A stretch of 64,000 nucleotides of DNA. Source: Tridacna crocea. Taxonomy: Eukaryota; Mollusca; Bivalvia; Cardiida; Cardiidae. The position numbers and the translations under genes are program-made. Of the stretch, positions 12,401 through 27,400 are shown in pieces; within the stretch, counting starts at the first letter, position 1, and every line of letters begins with the position of its first letter. A model generated the notes under the pieces. The model worked only from the letters and a program-made list of their open reading frames with translations, made no database searches and was not told the DNA's origin. The stretch is from the NCBI GenBank assembly GCA_943736015.1, contig OX031060.1, forward strand, positions 26,117,231 through 26,181,230, given 5' to 3'.

Positions 12401-15400
12401 TGTAACCAGCGTTTTCTCCTTTTCTCACAATGTTTTGTCTCCATCCAAGGATTAACTTCATCATCTGAGTCATGCTAAAATTGTCATCTGCATGCGCTTT
12501 CAGTTTGAACATACTCGAAACGTTGTCGTTTGGTAAAGAGTTAACTCATTACCACACAATCCCTACTCTGAGACCCTGAGAAAGAAACCTCAAGAGGGCA
12601 TTTGGGGAAAAGGAGAAAATGCTGGTAACCTGCGTTCTCTCCTTTTCTTACATTGTTTTCTACCCTTCATAAAACAATTTTCCAATTTTCAGTTACTTAA
12701 TTTATCGTCTGCAAATGCTTTTGATTTGGACAAGCCTAGGGTGTTGTCGTTTGGTAATAAGTTAAATGGAGGAAATGTACGCTGATGGCATTTTCTCCGT
12801 TTCGAGCAATGTCGACTGCAGATGTTTTACTTCTGGGCAAGGCTAAAATCTGATAAAGTGCAAAGACGAAAACAGTTTAATAATTGTTAACTAAAGCATC
12901 TCCTATAGGTAATAGATTATATTTTGTGAGGGAATGCATGGTAAAATTGTTTATATATTATGGGCCGGTGGCCTATATATTTGAATAAAATATCTTGAAT
13001 CTTGAATCTTGAAAAAAGAAAAAATTTATGGTATTCCCTTAAAAGGCTACGTAGCCTCTTAAGCTATTTTTAGATTTCGCACCAAAAATCAATAAAGCAT
13101 TGTGGGAATGTCAAGTGACTGGCACATGACTAATAACGCTTAAATTCCATAACATAAGAAACATGTAATAATTATTTTCCATGTCTTCCTTAGACGGATG
13201 TTTGAAACTTTGTCTGCGTTTTCCTGTATTTAAATGAGAGAATTGATAATCTAAAAATAGAATGTGTCTCTTGTTGGTGTTAACCTGGTCCGTAATAAAT
13301 TTCTAATTTCTCATGTTATCGGATGGTTTTCAACTACTGGGGTTTTATGAACGCAAATTGAAAGGCTATGGGAGAATAAGGATGATTTTTTTTGCATTTT
13401 TGTAAAATTTTCATCCCAAAATCTGAAGGGCCACCTTTAACCATTTACCACACAATCCCTGGTTTTTACGACCCTGAGATAGAAGCCTTTTGGAAACACT
13501 GTGGGAAAAGGAGAAAATGCTGATAACCAGCATTTTCTCTTTTTCCCACAATGTTTTCTACCCTAGCAGAGAGCTGAAGTTCAATTGCACAGTTTTGAAT
13601 CTGTTGTCTGCAGATGTTTTTGAAATATTAAGAGTCCAAAATTCTATGTGTGGGAAGGGGTTAAAACACGGGGGACAGGGTTAAAACACTGGGATATCAC
13701 AAATAGAATACTTACCTCTGTAACTGTAGAGATCGGCTAGCAAACATATACAAAGCCTTTGTATAGCTTATATCAGACTCATACAGTGGCAGGATATTCA
13801 GCAGGTCTATGCCTTCATCTCCCTCTTTCCCTTCCGCAGCACTGTTTTGTTCTCTCATTTCCAGAGCCTGCAAAAATAAACAAATAGTAAATAGTGCCTA
13901 GCCTGCATTTCAAAAACATTCTGAAACATGAACTCTTTACCAAATGACAAAATTTTAGACTGGTCCAAATTGAAAAATTTCATACTGGTTCAAATTGAAA
14001 GCACTTTCAGATGACAAGTGAAACATAACCCAAATATCGAAATTTGTCTCCAGTAGGGTGCATAGAAAACTTTGTGGGAAAAGGAGAATATGCTAATTAC
14101 CAGCGTTTTCTCTTTTTCCCACAGTGTTTTCAAAAGCTTTCTATCTCAGGGTCATAAAAACCAGAGATTGTTTGGTAAAGGGTTAAATCACTCTTTCTTT
14201 GGCAATATGGCCTTTATCGAGACCAAAAAAATCGTAAACGGCGAAACAACATGTGTAATGGTGTGTGACATTTTCAGGAAGGAAAGGATATATTTGTTGC
14301 CTCTAATACATGTATCTTCCTATCTTTCCCTATGGTTGTTTCAACCTGTTGCCACAAAATTCTGGGTTTTAACTACCAAATAGAAAAAAAAAAATCTTTT
14401 AAAACATTGTCAACAAAGGAGCTCCTACAATGTTTCTACTCTTTTAACCCTTTACTCCATAGATACTCATTTTTACGCATTGCTTGTATCAGCCTTTGAA
14501 AAACATTGTGGCAAAAGGTGAAATTGCTCGTGACGAGCAATTTCACCTTTTGCCACAATGTTTTCTACACTATCAAAAGGTGTCATATACACATAAGAAA
14601 TGGCTTCATCCAATTTTATGGTTTGGTGATGAGTTAATTCCATAAGAATCTGCATTCCATAGAGGAAAAAATTTTAAAAAATATCGAAAACTATCCGCAT
14701 CATATTTTCAATCAAAGTACATTACCCATAACATACTCCACTACAATCTACTTACTGTCACTAGTAGGTTCAAGCACTCCAGTTCTTCACTAGTTTGAGC
14801 CAGTTTTCTGTACTGTAGGGACGCTTGATAAAGTGGCTTCAGAAATCTAAAATCTGCTGTCAAAGCTTCTTTGTGCATCTGAATAGATAACTGCATGGAT
14901 CCCTATAATAAATATGAGCCATGGTTTGTGAAAAGGGCTTAAGAAGCTTTCTGAAAACATTGTGGGAAAAGGAGAAAATGCTGGTAATCAGCATTTTCTC
15001 CTTTTCCAACAATGTTTTCTATCCTATGAGGGTAAAATCTCATCATTTGAGTCACATTTAAATTGCTGTCTGCAAATGCTTTCAATTTGGACAAGGTCAA
15101 AATTTTGTTGTCTGGTACAAAGTTAAGGTGATAATGAGCTGGTATCAAAGTCTTAAGCTCTTACTTTTTTTGTTTGTCTTATTTTGCAATTTTTCTAATC
15201 AGAGGAGTTTGAGAAAAGTACATGCAGTATAGGGATAAACTGCATACCATCTTTTCCAGACAAGTTCCAATTAATGTGAAGATTCTGGCCTTCAACCTCT
15301 GGGTGATAATCTCACTTGATCTAACAATCTGCATCAAAACAGCCACAGCTTCTGAGTATCTGTTCAGCTTGTACAGGCCATAACCTGTAGTAGAAAATTG

Positions 15401-18400
15401 AAAATTCTCAATATCACTCTTAACTCTTTATCAAACGACAAAACTTTAGACTAGACGAAATTGAAAGCACTTGCAGACGACAAAATTTGACTCAATAAAT
15501 GAAATTTGTTTTGGGAATGTTAGAAAACATTGTGGCAAAAGGAGAAAATGCTGGTTACCAGCATTTTCTCCTTTTCCCACAATGTTTTCAAAAGGCTTCT
15601 ATCTCAGGGTCATTAAAAGTGGGTATTGCGTGGTAAAAGGTTAAAGGCAGGGACACTGACGGGATTCATGTAACATTGTCTTTCATTGCCAAATTGGTAC
15701 GCTAAGACTCACGTAATTCTAATGGATGCAGGGAAGTAGCGTCTAACAGATGATCAATTATAGATAACCCGAGTCTTAGCCAAACCTGTGCATTTTTATG
15801 GCAATGAAACGCGACGTATGATACATCAATCCCCTTCAAGAGCCCTATCCTTAACCCTTTCCCAAACAATCCCTGGTTTTTACTGGTCTGGAATAGTAGC
15901 CTTTTGAAAACATTGTGGGAAAAGGAGAAAATGCTGGTAACCAGCATTTTCTCCTTTTTCCACAATGTTTTCTACCCATTCATAGACAGAAATCATCTTT
16001 TCAGCGAGAGTTGAATTGTCGTCTGCAAATGCTTTCAATTTGGTCTAGTCCAAAAGTTTATCGTTTGGGAAAGGGTTAAAGGTGGCCCTTCAGAATTTGG
16101 GACGAAAATTGTACACAAGTGCAAATCAATCATCCATATACTCCCAAAGCCTTTTAATTTTCATTCATAAAACCCCAGTAGTCGAACACCGTCCGACAAC
16201 ACGAGAAATTAGAGATTTACTACAGCCCAGGTCGACACCGACGGGAGACACGTTCTATTTTTAGTTGATCAGTTCGCTTATTTACATACAGGAATACACA
16301 AAGTTTCAAACATAGCGTCCGAAGAAGACATTATGGAAAATAATTATTACATGTTTGTTATGTAATGGAATTTAAGCGTTACTAGTCACGTGCCAGTCAC
16401 CTAGCATTCCCAAAATGCTTTATTAATTTTTGGCGCGAAATCTAAAAATACCTTAAGAGGCTACGTAGCCTTTTAAGGGAACACCCTCCATAAAATTTTT
16501 TTTTGTAATTCTATGAATCTTAATTATTGATGATTTGTATTATTTTTTCATATGAATTTCAGTGATATATATATTTTTTAATTTGGTGAGATGTAAAAAT
16601 TCTAAATACCCACCTTTAAGGGTCTCATTCAGTCTTTACAATCCCATGTTTAACCTCATGCCAGACGACAACATTTTAGCCTTGTCCATATTGAGAGCAT
16701 TTGCAGATCAAAATTTAAGTGGGGCTAAACTGGTGCAATTTTTCTTTGATAGGTTAGAAAACATTTGAGAAAAAGGAGAAAATGCTGGTCACCAGCATTT
16801 TCTCACAATGTTTTCAAAAGGCTTCATTCCCAGGTTCGTTGAAAGGTGGCATTGTATGATAAAGGGTTAAGCAACCTTGAAGAACAAGGATTTGAAAGAG
16901 ATTCTAGAAAAGTAGAAACCAGCTTTTCTACATTACCAACAATGTTTTTCTACATTTTCAGAGACGACTCCCCATCATTTGGGATTATTTCCTGTCTGCA
17001 AATAAAATAAAAATGGGCTGGTGTTGTTGTTTATGTGTTAAGAGTTCATATTAATATTATAAAAGTACTTTTTACAAGATAACAAGATTTTGTTGAAGTT
17101 GGGAGCATTTCAGGAGAAATTTAATAAACTTTACTACCCCCTAAAAGATAATTATCTCTATAACAGCAAGATTACCATAAATTTTGTTGTCTGCATGTGC
17201 TTTACATTAATCTATCCTAAAGAGTAAACTGTACCAGACAACCACCTTTAAACCCATATCCTGATGCAATGAAATATTCAGGCCAAGTTAACCCTTTCCC
17301 AAACAACAAAATTCTGGACAAGACCAAATTGAATGTGCTTGCAGACGAAAAATTAAATGTAAAACAAACTATGATTTTTGTTGATGAAATGGTAGAAAAC
17401 ATTGTGGGAAAAGGAGAAAATGCTGGTTACCAGCATTTTTTGCTTTTCCCACAATGTTTTCAAAAGCCATCTCCTTCGGGGTCGTTAAAAGTCGGGATTA
17501 TGTGGTAAAGGGTTAACAAAGATTTCGCTAGAACAAAGTAACTTTATTTTAGGCCAAAGATATCTGCTTTTCAGACAGTGTAGATACAAAATCAGGCTGC
17601 ACATTCTGTTGTCTGATCTTGACCTACACTGTCCGCAAGAATTATGGACGCTTCATAGTTCGTACTATGACAATTTCATACCAGTAACTTCAAACCATAA
17701 CTTTACTACTCCGTACCATAGTCATATAATTTCGTATCACGTTTTTGGGACCTATGAATAAGTTTTGACTGAAAAACCTCCGTTGGTATGAAAGTGGCAA
17801 ATCTATTGTACAAAATGGTAACGTTAATACAAAGTAATTGCATAACGTCCATCAAAGGTAAGTAAGTCGAGGTTTGTGGCCTAAGGGTTGAACTTGTTCA
17901 TGTTTATAGCATTTCCAGACAGCAAACTTCATATGACTCACATGCTGGGATCTGTCTATGAGAGATAACATGACATTGTGGGAATAGATAAAATGCTTAT
18001 TAGAACAATTTTCTCAAAATGCTTGTACTAAGCATTTTCTCACAATTTTTTCAAAAGCGTCTTTCCTCATGATTGTTTAGCATGGGATGATTCTGTAAAG
18101 GTTAAAAGAGTAGACCTCAGTTTCATATATGCATATAAATCATGCATAGTTTTCTTGAGACCCTGTTTCTTTGAACTTTGACCACCGAATTTGGTATATG
18201 TCCCCAAGAATTAAAAATACTGCCTTGTCCTTCATTTGAGGGCCATAAATCTTCCCCATATGAGAAAGCGATGGAAAAACTCTGATCATGTAATTATGAC
18301 TCACAAATAATACTCTATTATTCACGTTTTAAATAAATTTGACAGTGACAAATGGTTAGGAAAAATCGGCCAGCTCTTGCTTCAAAACCATGACTTGTAA

Positions 18401-21400
18401 CCCTTGTGAAACACAAACCTGATACTATTCTAGAAGCAAGTTTCAATTCCTCTGTCTTTCCTATCTGATCCAGACCCTTGATGCCTTCTTCCCACTGACC
18501 AGATGAACATTGGTAACAGCTTAACAGAAAAGAAGTCAAACTGGCATTCGACTCTTTGAAGAAATATTTATGGTCGAGACACAATACAAAACAGAGATTC
18601 TTTTTACTCTCAGCCTGAAATATGTATTCAAGAAAAAATAGCTAAATTTATCATCATTTAACCCTTTACCATACAACAATGACTTTTAACACCCATGAGG
18701 AAGAGGCCTTTTGAAAACATTGTGGGAAAAGGAGAAAATGCTGGTAACCAGCATTTTCTCCTTTTCCCATAATGTTTTTTACCCTATCAAAGCAAAATTG
18801 CAACATTTGAGGCACTTTGTAAATGTCCTCTGCAAATGCTTTCAATTTAGATAGGTCTAAGATTTTGCTTTGTGGTAATGGGTTAAGAAGTTAACCCTAC
18901 AACTAGCAATCCTGTGTTTTCAAGACCCTGTGGACAAAGGCTAACTCTTTACCAAATAACAAAATTTTAGAATGGTCCAAACTGAACGGATTTGCAGACA
19001 GCAAGGTAACAGTGACTGGAAATTTGATTTTCTAAGAAGGGAAGAAAACATGGTGGGAAAAGGAGAAAATACTGGTTACCAGCATTTTGTCCCTTTCCAA
19101 CAATGTTTTCTTTCTCAGGGTTGTCAAAAGGAGGGATCGTTTGGTAATGGGTTAAAAAAAAACATTATGAGAAAGGGACAAAATGCTGGTAAACAACGTT
19201 TTCTCAATTTCCCACAATGCTTTCGATCTATTCTGCCACAAAGCCCACCCTGTTTGGTACATTTAACTATGTCATCTGTAATCGCTTTCAGTTTAGACTA
19301 TACTTAATTTTCGTTACTTGGTTCACTTATAATTTGTCTCCCCATAAAATCATTATGTATGAACCTGGTGTTAAAAGTAATTAACCACTCAAAAAATACT
19401 TTCATTCCGTGTCACTTTCATATTGAGAAAAAAAAAAAAATCATTACTAACTACCTCTGTATGTAAAATCATTTATTTTTATAATAAATGAAAATTACGA
19501 AAAACTCTTACTCTCACAACCTTTTCGTCACTTTCAGTGATTATGCCATCCTCAATTTGTTTAAGACTATGAAGCAATGAGCATGCAAGAGTGAAGTTCC
19601 TCTCTGATGCTGCAAGAAGGGACACCATTCTAAAACAGTCAAACAGTGACTCTACCAACCCTTCTAAACCTATCAAAAACAAAATTAGTATTATTAAAAA
19701 AATTAAAATAAATTTTCAGTTCACTCTTTAATTACCATCACTACAAAAACCCTTTCAAAGACAACAAATCTTGGATTTTTTACCATTGATAGCAATAGCA
19801 GATGACATACGAAATTTGGCTTTTATAACAAGTTTTTGTCTACAAAACCATAGTAGAGGCATTTTCAAATAATAATTTTCCCACGATGCTTTCAAAAGCC
19901 ATCTTCCCAAGGATTTAAAAAAGAGTGATTGCCCCAAACAATGTCTATTGCTTTTGTTGACAGTGAAGATAAAGATTAGACTGCACAGAGTACAGTCTGA
20001 TCTTGGATCTATACTGTCTGCTATGTAAAGATATACATGCTAAGAATCAACTATAACATTTTCAACCTGAGCCTATTTTGTCTATCTGATACTGGTAACT
20101 TTTAGGTAACTTTAGCAGACTGAGGGTCAAAAGCAGAAGTTTTCCACTATATCAAATTTCTATAACCATCTCCATATCACAGTTAGTGTTTACTCCACTC
20201 CAGCAGACATTGCTGTAAATATTTTGGAAAAAGGAGCAACTGTAAAGAGAATGTGTTCTACACTGTACCTGCCAGTGACACCCAAAAACTCTAAATAAAA
20301 CAGTCTGAATTTTGAGTCAGAAAAATATATAGTAAAGATATTGCCATGAAAAGACTTATTGATCAGTGTACATGTGTCTCTGCATACCAGATAGTGTAGA
20401 TCCAAGATCAAGCATACGATGAGCAAACTGATCTTGATCTAAGCTGGCTGGAAAGGCAACCAAAGATGTGACAGGAAAACCTCTAACCAAACTTACCAGC
20501 AAAGCTAGCACCCAACTTTAATGACTCCAAACATAGGTTAACTAGGACATGGGTTGTTCTGTTAGAGTTGTGGTTCATCTCAAATAGGGCTGCCTTCTGT
20601 TTATTATACCCTGGTAGTCTACTGCAAACTTAAAAACAAATACTGACATATATACTGTGTTCTCCTTTCTCCGTTCACCTAAGAGTAAATAAGCTCACAA
20701 AATTCACATTTTCGGTCAAAGGATCATTTTTTTGTGTAATGATCAAATATAAAATCTGAATTAAACTTGTAACTGAAAAAAGGCACTACAACTTGCGTCA
20801 AAAGGTTTGATCTGAGGATTTTTTCAAACCTAACTCACCAACCTGGGTTGTATGGCCACTATCTCATTTTTCCATTCATTTCATTGAAAGTCAAGGCCGG
20901 TCGCTAAAGACTGATGAATATTCTACACTCTAGATCAGACAGACAAGCTTATTCATAGTAAAGGGTAAACACAACCCATATAGGCGTATTTACTGTTGAA
21001 AAACATTGAAAATTTGCTTTTTATTGTATCTAATGAAATATTTTCTTTCAAGCTATGAAAATTACTCTCTATTGTCGCATTTTTGCATCTTATTTGATAG
21101 AAAAATACTTTTGCTGTAGGATAAGATGTTATGCATAATATCTGACCGAGTAGAATAGAACCAGTGTGGAACAAAACGTCATGAGCGCTTTTTCCTTCTG
21201 CTTTAGTACATGAACGGAGAAGCGAGAATGAACGGAGAAATGAGAAAAGGCCATACATGATTTGAATCTCACTAATGCCAGTGTGTATTTTGGATAAAAG
21301 CTTTACCACACAATCTCACTTGGTTGGTTGTACTGGGGTTTAACGCCACTTTAACAGCTAAGGTCATATCATGGCAGTCGGTGACGCACAAGTGTTTCCT

Positions 21401-24400
21401 GGCTTTCTCATACTGGTACTAACACTACTTTCTTTCCAAAGCCACCGACTACTTTTCTCACATGCTTCAGCAGAGGTGAGAGGCGAAAATACACCGGAGA
21501 GAAAGTTCGCCTCAACCGGGTATCGAACTCACAACCACCAGGTCATGAGTCCGACACGCTCACCACTGAGCCACCCGGGCGGGCCACAATATCACTTTTA
21601 AGAAGTCCGAGAACCAAAGGTTAGGAGAAAATGCTGATAACCAACATTTTTTTCCTTTTTCCCCAGATGTTTGCTGCCACGTCAAAGACCTTCAGTTTAT
21701 TTGTACCACTTTGGAAATGTCCAATTTGGAAAAGTTTAAAAATCGTCATTTGGAAAAAGGTTAACCCTGAGTACAGTAATCATAAATGGAGTCTAAGATA
21801 ATTACGCTTCTTACCAAGATTAACTCTTTACCAAACGACAAAATTTTAGACTGATCCAAATCAAAAGCATTTGCAGATGACAAAATAAAAGTGACTGAAA
21901 ATTTGAAATTTGTTTTGGGAAGGGTAGAAAACAGTGTGGGAAAAGGAGAAAATGCTGGTTACCAGCATTTTCTCCTTTTTCCACAATGTTTTCTAAAGAC
22001 TGCTATGTCAGGGTCGTTAAAAGTAGATAGGTAATGGGTTAACAAAAGCTTTGCAAAGCAGCTCAAAATCTGGAATACCTGCAGATATTCATATCTTTAA
22101 GTCCAATGCACAACTACACATCATAAAGATTCATTGTGGTAAGTTTGAAATTATTCACACGGAAACTATAGGATGAGTTGCGCACACAAGAAATTGCTAA
22201 CAGACACATAGATGAGTTGACAGACGGGTGTACGGATGGACGACTGGGGCCATAACATAATAAGTAAATGTAATTTCTTCTTGCCTTGTTATTTTCACAA
22301 ACACTAACTTGTAAATCAAACATTTCTATACATAAAAGTTTAACTCTGTCATCCACAAAATTTTCTGATTACTAGTATTTTTCCATTTTCCGACAATGTT
22401 TTCGAAAGATATACTCTTCAGGGTCAACAAAACATTTGGTCGTGTAGAAAAGGGTTAATTATTCTCTTTGTGATTTTGTTTCCAAAGGTAATCACTTTAC
22501 CCTTTTTTACCATACAGTCCTCAGTTTACACCAACCTAGAGGAGACTTTTGAAAACAATGTGGTACTAGGAGAAAATGAAGGTGACCAGTATTTTCTCCT
22601 TTTCCCACACAGTTTTCTACCTTTCCATGAACATATTTCAGCATCTTAACTCATTACCAAACGACAATATTTCAGACTGGTTCAAATTGAAAGCAATTGC
22701 AGACGACAAAATAAAAGTGACTGAAAATTTGAGATTTGTTTTGTGAAGGGTGGAAAACATTGTGGGAAAAGGAGAAAATGCTAGTTACCAGCATTTTCTC
22801 CTTTTCCCACAATGTTTTCTAAAGGCTTTTTTCTCAGGGGCGTCAAAAGTATGGATTGTGTGGTAATGGGTTAATAACATTCAGTTTTTGTTTGCAAATG
22901 ATTTCAATTTGGGCAAATCTAAATTTTGCTCTTTGATAAAATGTTGAACAAGTGAAAGTCAAAGACAATACACTTACATTAAAAGCAAAGTCAGAAGAAG
23001 TCAAATGTTAAATTTTTCAATCCATGTTTATGTTTGTTTGACCCTTTCCCAAGCAATCCCTGTGTTTTTACGATGCTGGAAAGAAGCCTTTTGAAAACAC
23101 TGTAGGAAAAAAGGAAAATGCTGGTAACCAGCATTTTCTCCTTTTCCCACAATGTTTTCTACTCTTTCATAGATTAACCCATTACCACACAATCCCTACT
23201 TTTGACGCCCCTGAGAAAGAAGCCTTTTGAAAACACTGTAGGAAAAGGAGAAAATGCTGGTAACCAGCATTTTCTCCTTTTCCCACAGTGTTTTCTACCC
23301 TTCACAAAACAAATTTCAAATTTTCAGTCACTTTTATTTTGCCGTCTGCAAATGCTTTCAATTAGGATAAACCTAAAATTTTGTCGTGTGGTAATGAGTT
23401 AAAAACAATCATTTGCATTACATTTTAATTGTCATCTGCAAACGCTTTCAATTTTGTCTAGTCCAATATTTTGTCATTTGGGAAAGGGTTAAAAAGAATA
23501 AAACAATAGCACCTATCATAAAAAAAAATTGAAATTAATGCGATGAAGATGTTAGCCATATGGCTTGGTGGAAATATATATAAAAAAAAAAGAAACTCTT
23601 AAAAACTGATAAAAGAAAAAAATAAAGATCTTGCCTCACCTCTATACATGGTCCTGTTTATTAGCCTATGGACAGATACCTGATCTATAAAGTCTCTCTG
23701 TCTGTGTTTTACATAGATATACAGATAGTTCCATAAAGCTGCGAGTTCTACACTCAATACTGACTCCTTGGCAGGAATACCTGAAACATCAAATGCCAAA
23801 GTTGCAGAATTATCTATTATCACATAACCTCCCTAGTTTTCAGTGTGATATTCTCATTATAAATTTTCAAATCTTACACTTGCTTGAGAAAAGCATTGTG
23901 TTGCATCATATATTATGTCATTTCATACTTAAAGTTTTCTCTCTGAGAACTGAATCCATTTTTATTCATGAAAATTACCCAACTGTACATGTATACATGT
24001 TATGGTTTTGCAGATTATAACCTATGATGCACAAGATTTCATTGTGAAACAAAAATTTGACACTTTTTGAATTTGAGGTTAAACTTTACTCATCCAAAAA
24101 AAATATTAATAAGCTTGCCACAACTACAGACTACATCTATTTTTGGTGCAATGCAGCAATTACAAATTTCCCTACTTTGCAAATGAATTAGATGAAATTT
24201 CCCTACTTTGCAAATGAATTAGATGAGCAAATAGTTCCATATTGGGTCAAACTTCTGTAACCTTTCATGTCATTTCCCAAACATTGTTGACCCAGATTTA
24301 TCTGTCAAAGTAGACAGGTAACATTTTTATTGGACTTGTTTAATAAATTTGAATCTCGAATGCCAACCTATGCCCGTTCCTATATACAATTCGAAATCCA

Positions 24401-27400
24401 ACTTCTGTCAACCCCTATGATGTCTGATACAATTTCTTTAAAAATCTATCTTTTTTAATTGATCTGAAAAAAAGCAGATTCTCCAAAAGTTAAGATAAAA
24501 AAAAAACACACAAACAAAAATTGTAACAGTTTGTAGATCATGACTAGAATACCTAGAAAGTAGAAAATCTAGTCTGATCACAGATCGACATTCTCAGATA
24601 TTTCGAGCAATACTAGCATTCTGTGAGAGAAGGCCTTCGTTAACCTTGAACCCATTACCACAAAATCCCTACTTTTGGCGCTCCTGAGAAAGAAGCCTTT
24701 AGAAAACATTGTGGGAAAAGGAGAAAATGCTTCCCACAATGTTTTCTACCCTTCACAAAACAAATTTCAAATTCTCAGTCACTTTAATATTGTCGTCTCC
24801 AAATGCTTTCAATTTGGACCATTCTAAAATATTGTCATTTGGTAATGGACCTTTACCAAACAATCCTGAGTTTTAGCTACCCCGAGGGAGATGGCCTTGA
24901 AAACATTACGGAAAAAGGAATAAATGCTGGCTAGCAGCTTTTTCTTCTTTTCCAACAATGTTTTCTGCTTTTTCAAAGACAAATTGCTTAATTTGGGCCA
25001 AATTTAATTAGTTGTCTGCATTTTTATTTTGACAAATCTAAAATTTTATCAAATAGAAGAGAGTTATAACATGGTGTAGACTCACTTGCACACTTCAGCA
25101 GTATGTCTCTGAATCCCTGCAGGCAAAACTTTGTCTCTGAAGAATCACGTGTCTGTACCTGAAACAGTTTTCAGAACTCTTATAAGGTTTTACAGTTCAT
25201 TTTCTCCTTATCATCTCCTTTCTGAAATATGCAGCAGAAAAGGTCCCAAATACATCCTCTTGAAAGTTGGATTCAGAAATTTGAAAACAATGCAGAAAAA
25301 GCAAAAATTATTAATTTCCAAATTTGTTTTCTTTCCAAAAGTTGTCTGCAATGAACTGCAAAAAAGTGCGGGAAAGTATGTACAAAGCCACTAGCCTTGG
25401 TAATATAAGTGAAAATCTAAAAAGAAAAATGTTGGAAATGGTTTTAATGAGACAACAAAATTTTACCCCTGTCCAAACTGAAAGCAGTTGCAGACAACAA
25501 TTTCAAGGAGGCTAAAATAGTGCAATTTTTCTTTGTTTGGATAGGAAACATTGCAGGAAAAGGATCTTTTTCAAGGAGGCTAAAATAGTGCAATTTTTCT
25601 TTGTTTGGGTAGGAAACACTGCAGGAAAAGGATCTTTTTCAAGGAGGCTAAAATAGTGCAATTTTTCTTTATTTGGGTAGGAAACATTGCAGGAAAAGGA
25701 TGTGTTCAAAAGACGTCCTTTGCAGGGTTGTTAAAAAGCGGCATTGTGTGGTAAAGGGTTAAATCTACTAAACAACAACATCTTAGACATCCAAATTGAA
25801 AGTATCTGCAGATGACAAATTGAATGCAACTCAAATGATAATTTCCTTAATTGATAGGGTAGAAAACATTGTGAGAAAAGGAGAAAATGCTGTTAATCAG
25901 CATTTTCTCCTTTTTCCACAATGTTTTCAAAACCTTAATCATCAGAGTTCTGCCAAGTTGGGAGGAGGATTCTGAAACACTGCACCATTGAATTAAAAAA
26001 AATGTCCAATCATACTCTACACATAATTGGTGGGAGTTGGTCTGTATCAAAGTCATTTGATAATTTATCTTTAATGCACAATCATGTCTCATAACTTTGA
26101 AAGCATCCCTATTTTCTACAAGTTTATAGACATTTCCAACTTTCCATTCTTCAAAGAATACTTGATAGAAAGTTTTCAAACACAGGGTAACTGCTGCAAA
26201 TACTAGTGCATTTGTAATGCAAATCTCAGAACCCTATGCTGAATGGTATGTGGGAGACTCAGACAGTGGTATGGGGTAAAGCATAGGGTCCATAGTTTGA
26301 CTCCTGTCACCCATAGACTATATGGTATTATCAAGGGATTTAATTGTATGCAGCCTGTGACTTGCCCCCCAGTTACAAAAAAACAACATCATTTTTTCTA
26401 CGCTAACAGGTTTTCTCCTTATTCTTTGGACAACTGATAGCTACGGTAAATCATTTGTCTACAAGAGAAGAAAACTGTTTGTCAGTGACCAATGCAGTCT
26501 GGCTGCGAACGCGGTGAAAGTCCTTTGAACTTGTAAACCTGCTCATAAAGTCTTTGCCATTGACATGAGTTTGTACATACAATACTGCCGGTTGCGCGAT
26601 TATACTATATAGACTATGGGTGCCAGGAGTCAAACTAAGGACTTCTATGGGGTAGAGTGCCAGCCTCTCACAACCAACGTTCTTAATTCTGATTGCATCG
26701 ATCCCATTATGAACTGGGTCAATCCTTAGAACAACAATGTGGACTCAGGTTTCCTGGAAGTGTTCATAGGCAGAAATCAACCCTTTACCACACAATCACT
26801 TAAAGAAGAAGCCTTTTGAAAACATTGTGGGAAAAGGAGAAAATGCTGGTGACCACCATTTTCTCCTTTTCCCACAAAGTTTTCTACCCTATCGAAGAAA
26901 AATTGCGTCATTTTAGCCATTATAAAATTGTCGTCTGCAAATGCTTTCAGTTAGGATAGGTCTAAAACTTTGTTGTCTAGTAAAGAATTAATATATGAAG
27001 TATGAACTTGTTTCAGAATAGATTCTGTAGATAGGTCCCTTTACCCTACAATCCCAAGTTTTAATGACCATGGAAGCAGCTTTTAAAAATATTATGGGAA
27101 AAGAAGAAAATGCATTTTTTCTTTTTCCAACAATATTTTATATTTCATCACAGACAAGTCATACCGTCTAATCAATATTTAATTTGTCATCCGCAATTGA
27201 TCTTTCAATCTGGACTAAAGTAAAATTGAGTCATTGGGTGAAGATTTTAACAAATAACTGAATGACATGGAAAACAATCCTAGATTGTTTAACTCTTTAC
27301 CAAACAACAATATTTTATACTAGACCAAATCGAAACCATTTGCAGATGACAAAATAAAAGTGACTGAAAATTTAAAATTTGTTTTATGGAGAGTAGAAAA

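Larger units (their letters stand above)
12001..13015. mobile_element. Insertion of about 1 kb with a TTGAATC tail, itself holding two MITEs
   Basis: Ends AATCTTGAATCTTGAAAAAA, a retroposon-like tail, after TGGGCCGGTGGCCTATATAT. Identity unknown. Confidence 0.4.
11882..13440. mobile_element. TTAA-target element of about 545 bp, copy 1, with about 1 kb inserted
   Basis: Ends TTAAAGGTGGGTATTTAG and GAAGGGCCACCTTTAA. The core is split between about 12001 and 13015 by other repeats. The resumed part has AAAAGGCTACGTAGCCTCTT. Confidence 0.8.

Noticed and set aside
14072-14383. 103-codon plus-strand open frame
   Set aside because: Starts in a MITE arm and runs into intron sequence, without splice sites or similarity.
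20581-20630. Upstream CAG as acceptor for FANCG exon 4
   Set aside because: Using it introduces an in-frame TGA 15 codons later; the ACTACCAG acceptor keeps the frame open.
21371-21601. 76-codon plus-strand open frame
   Set aside because: Lies antisense within a tRNA-derived SINE.
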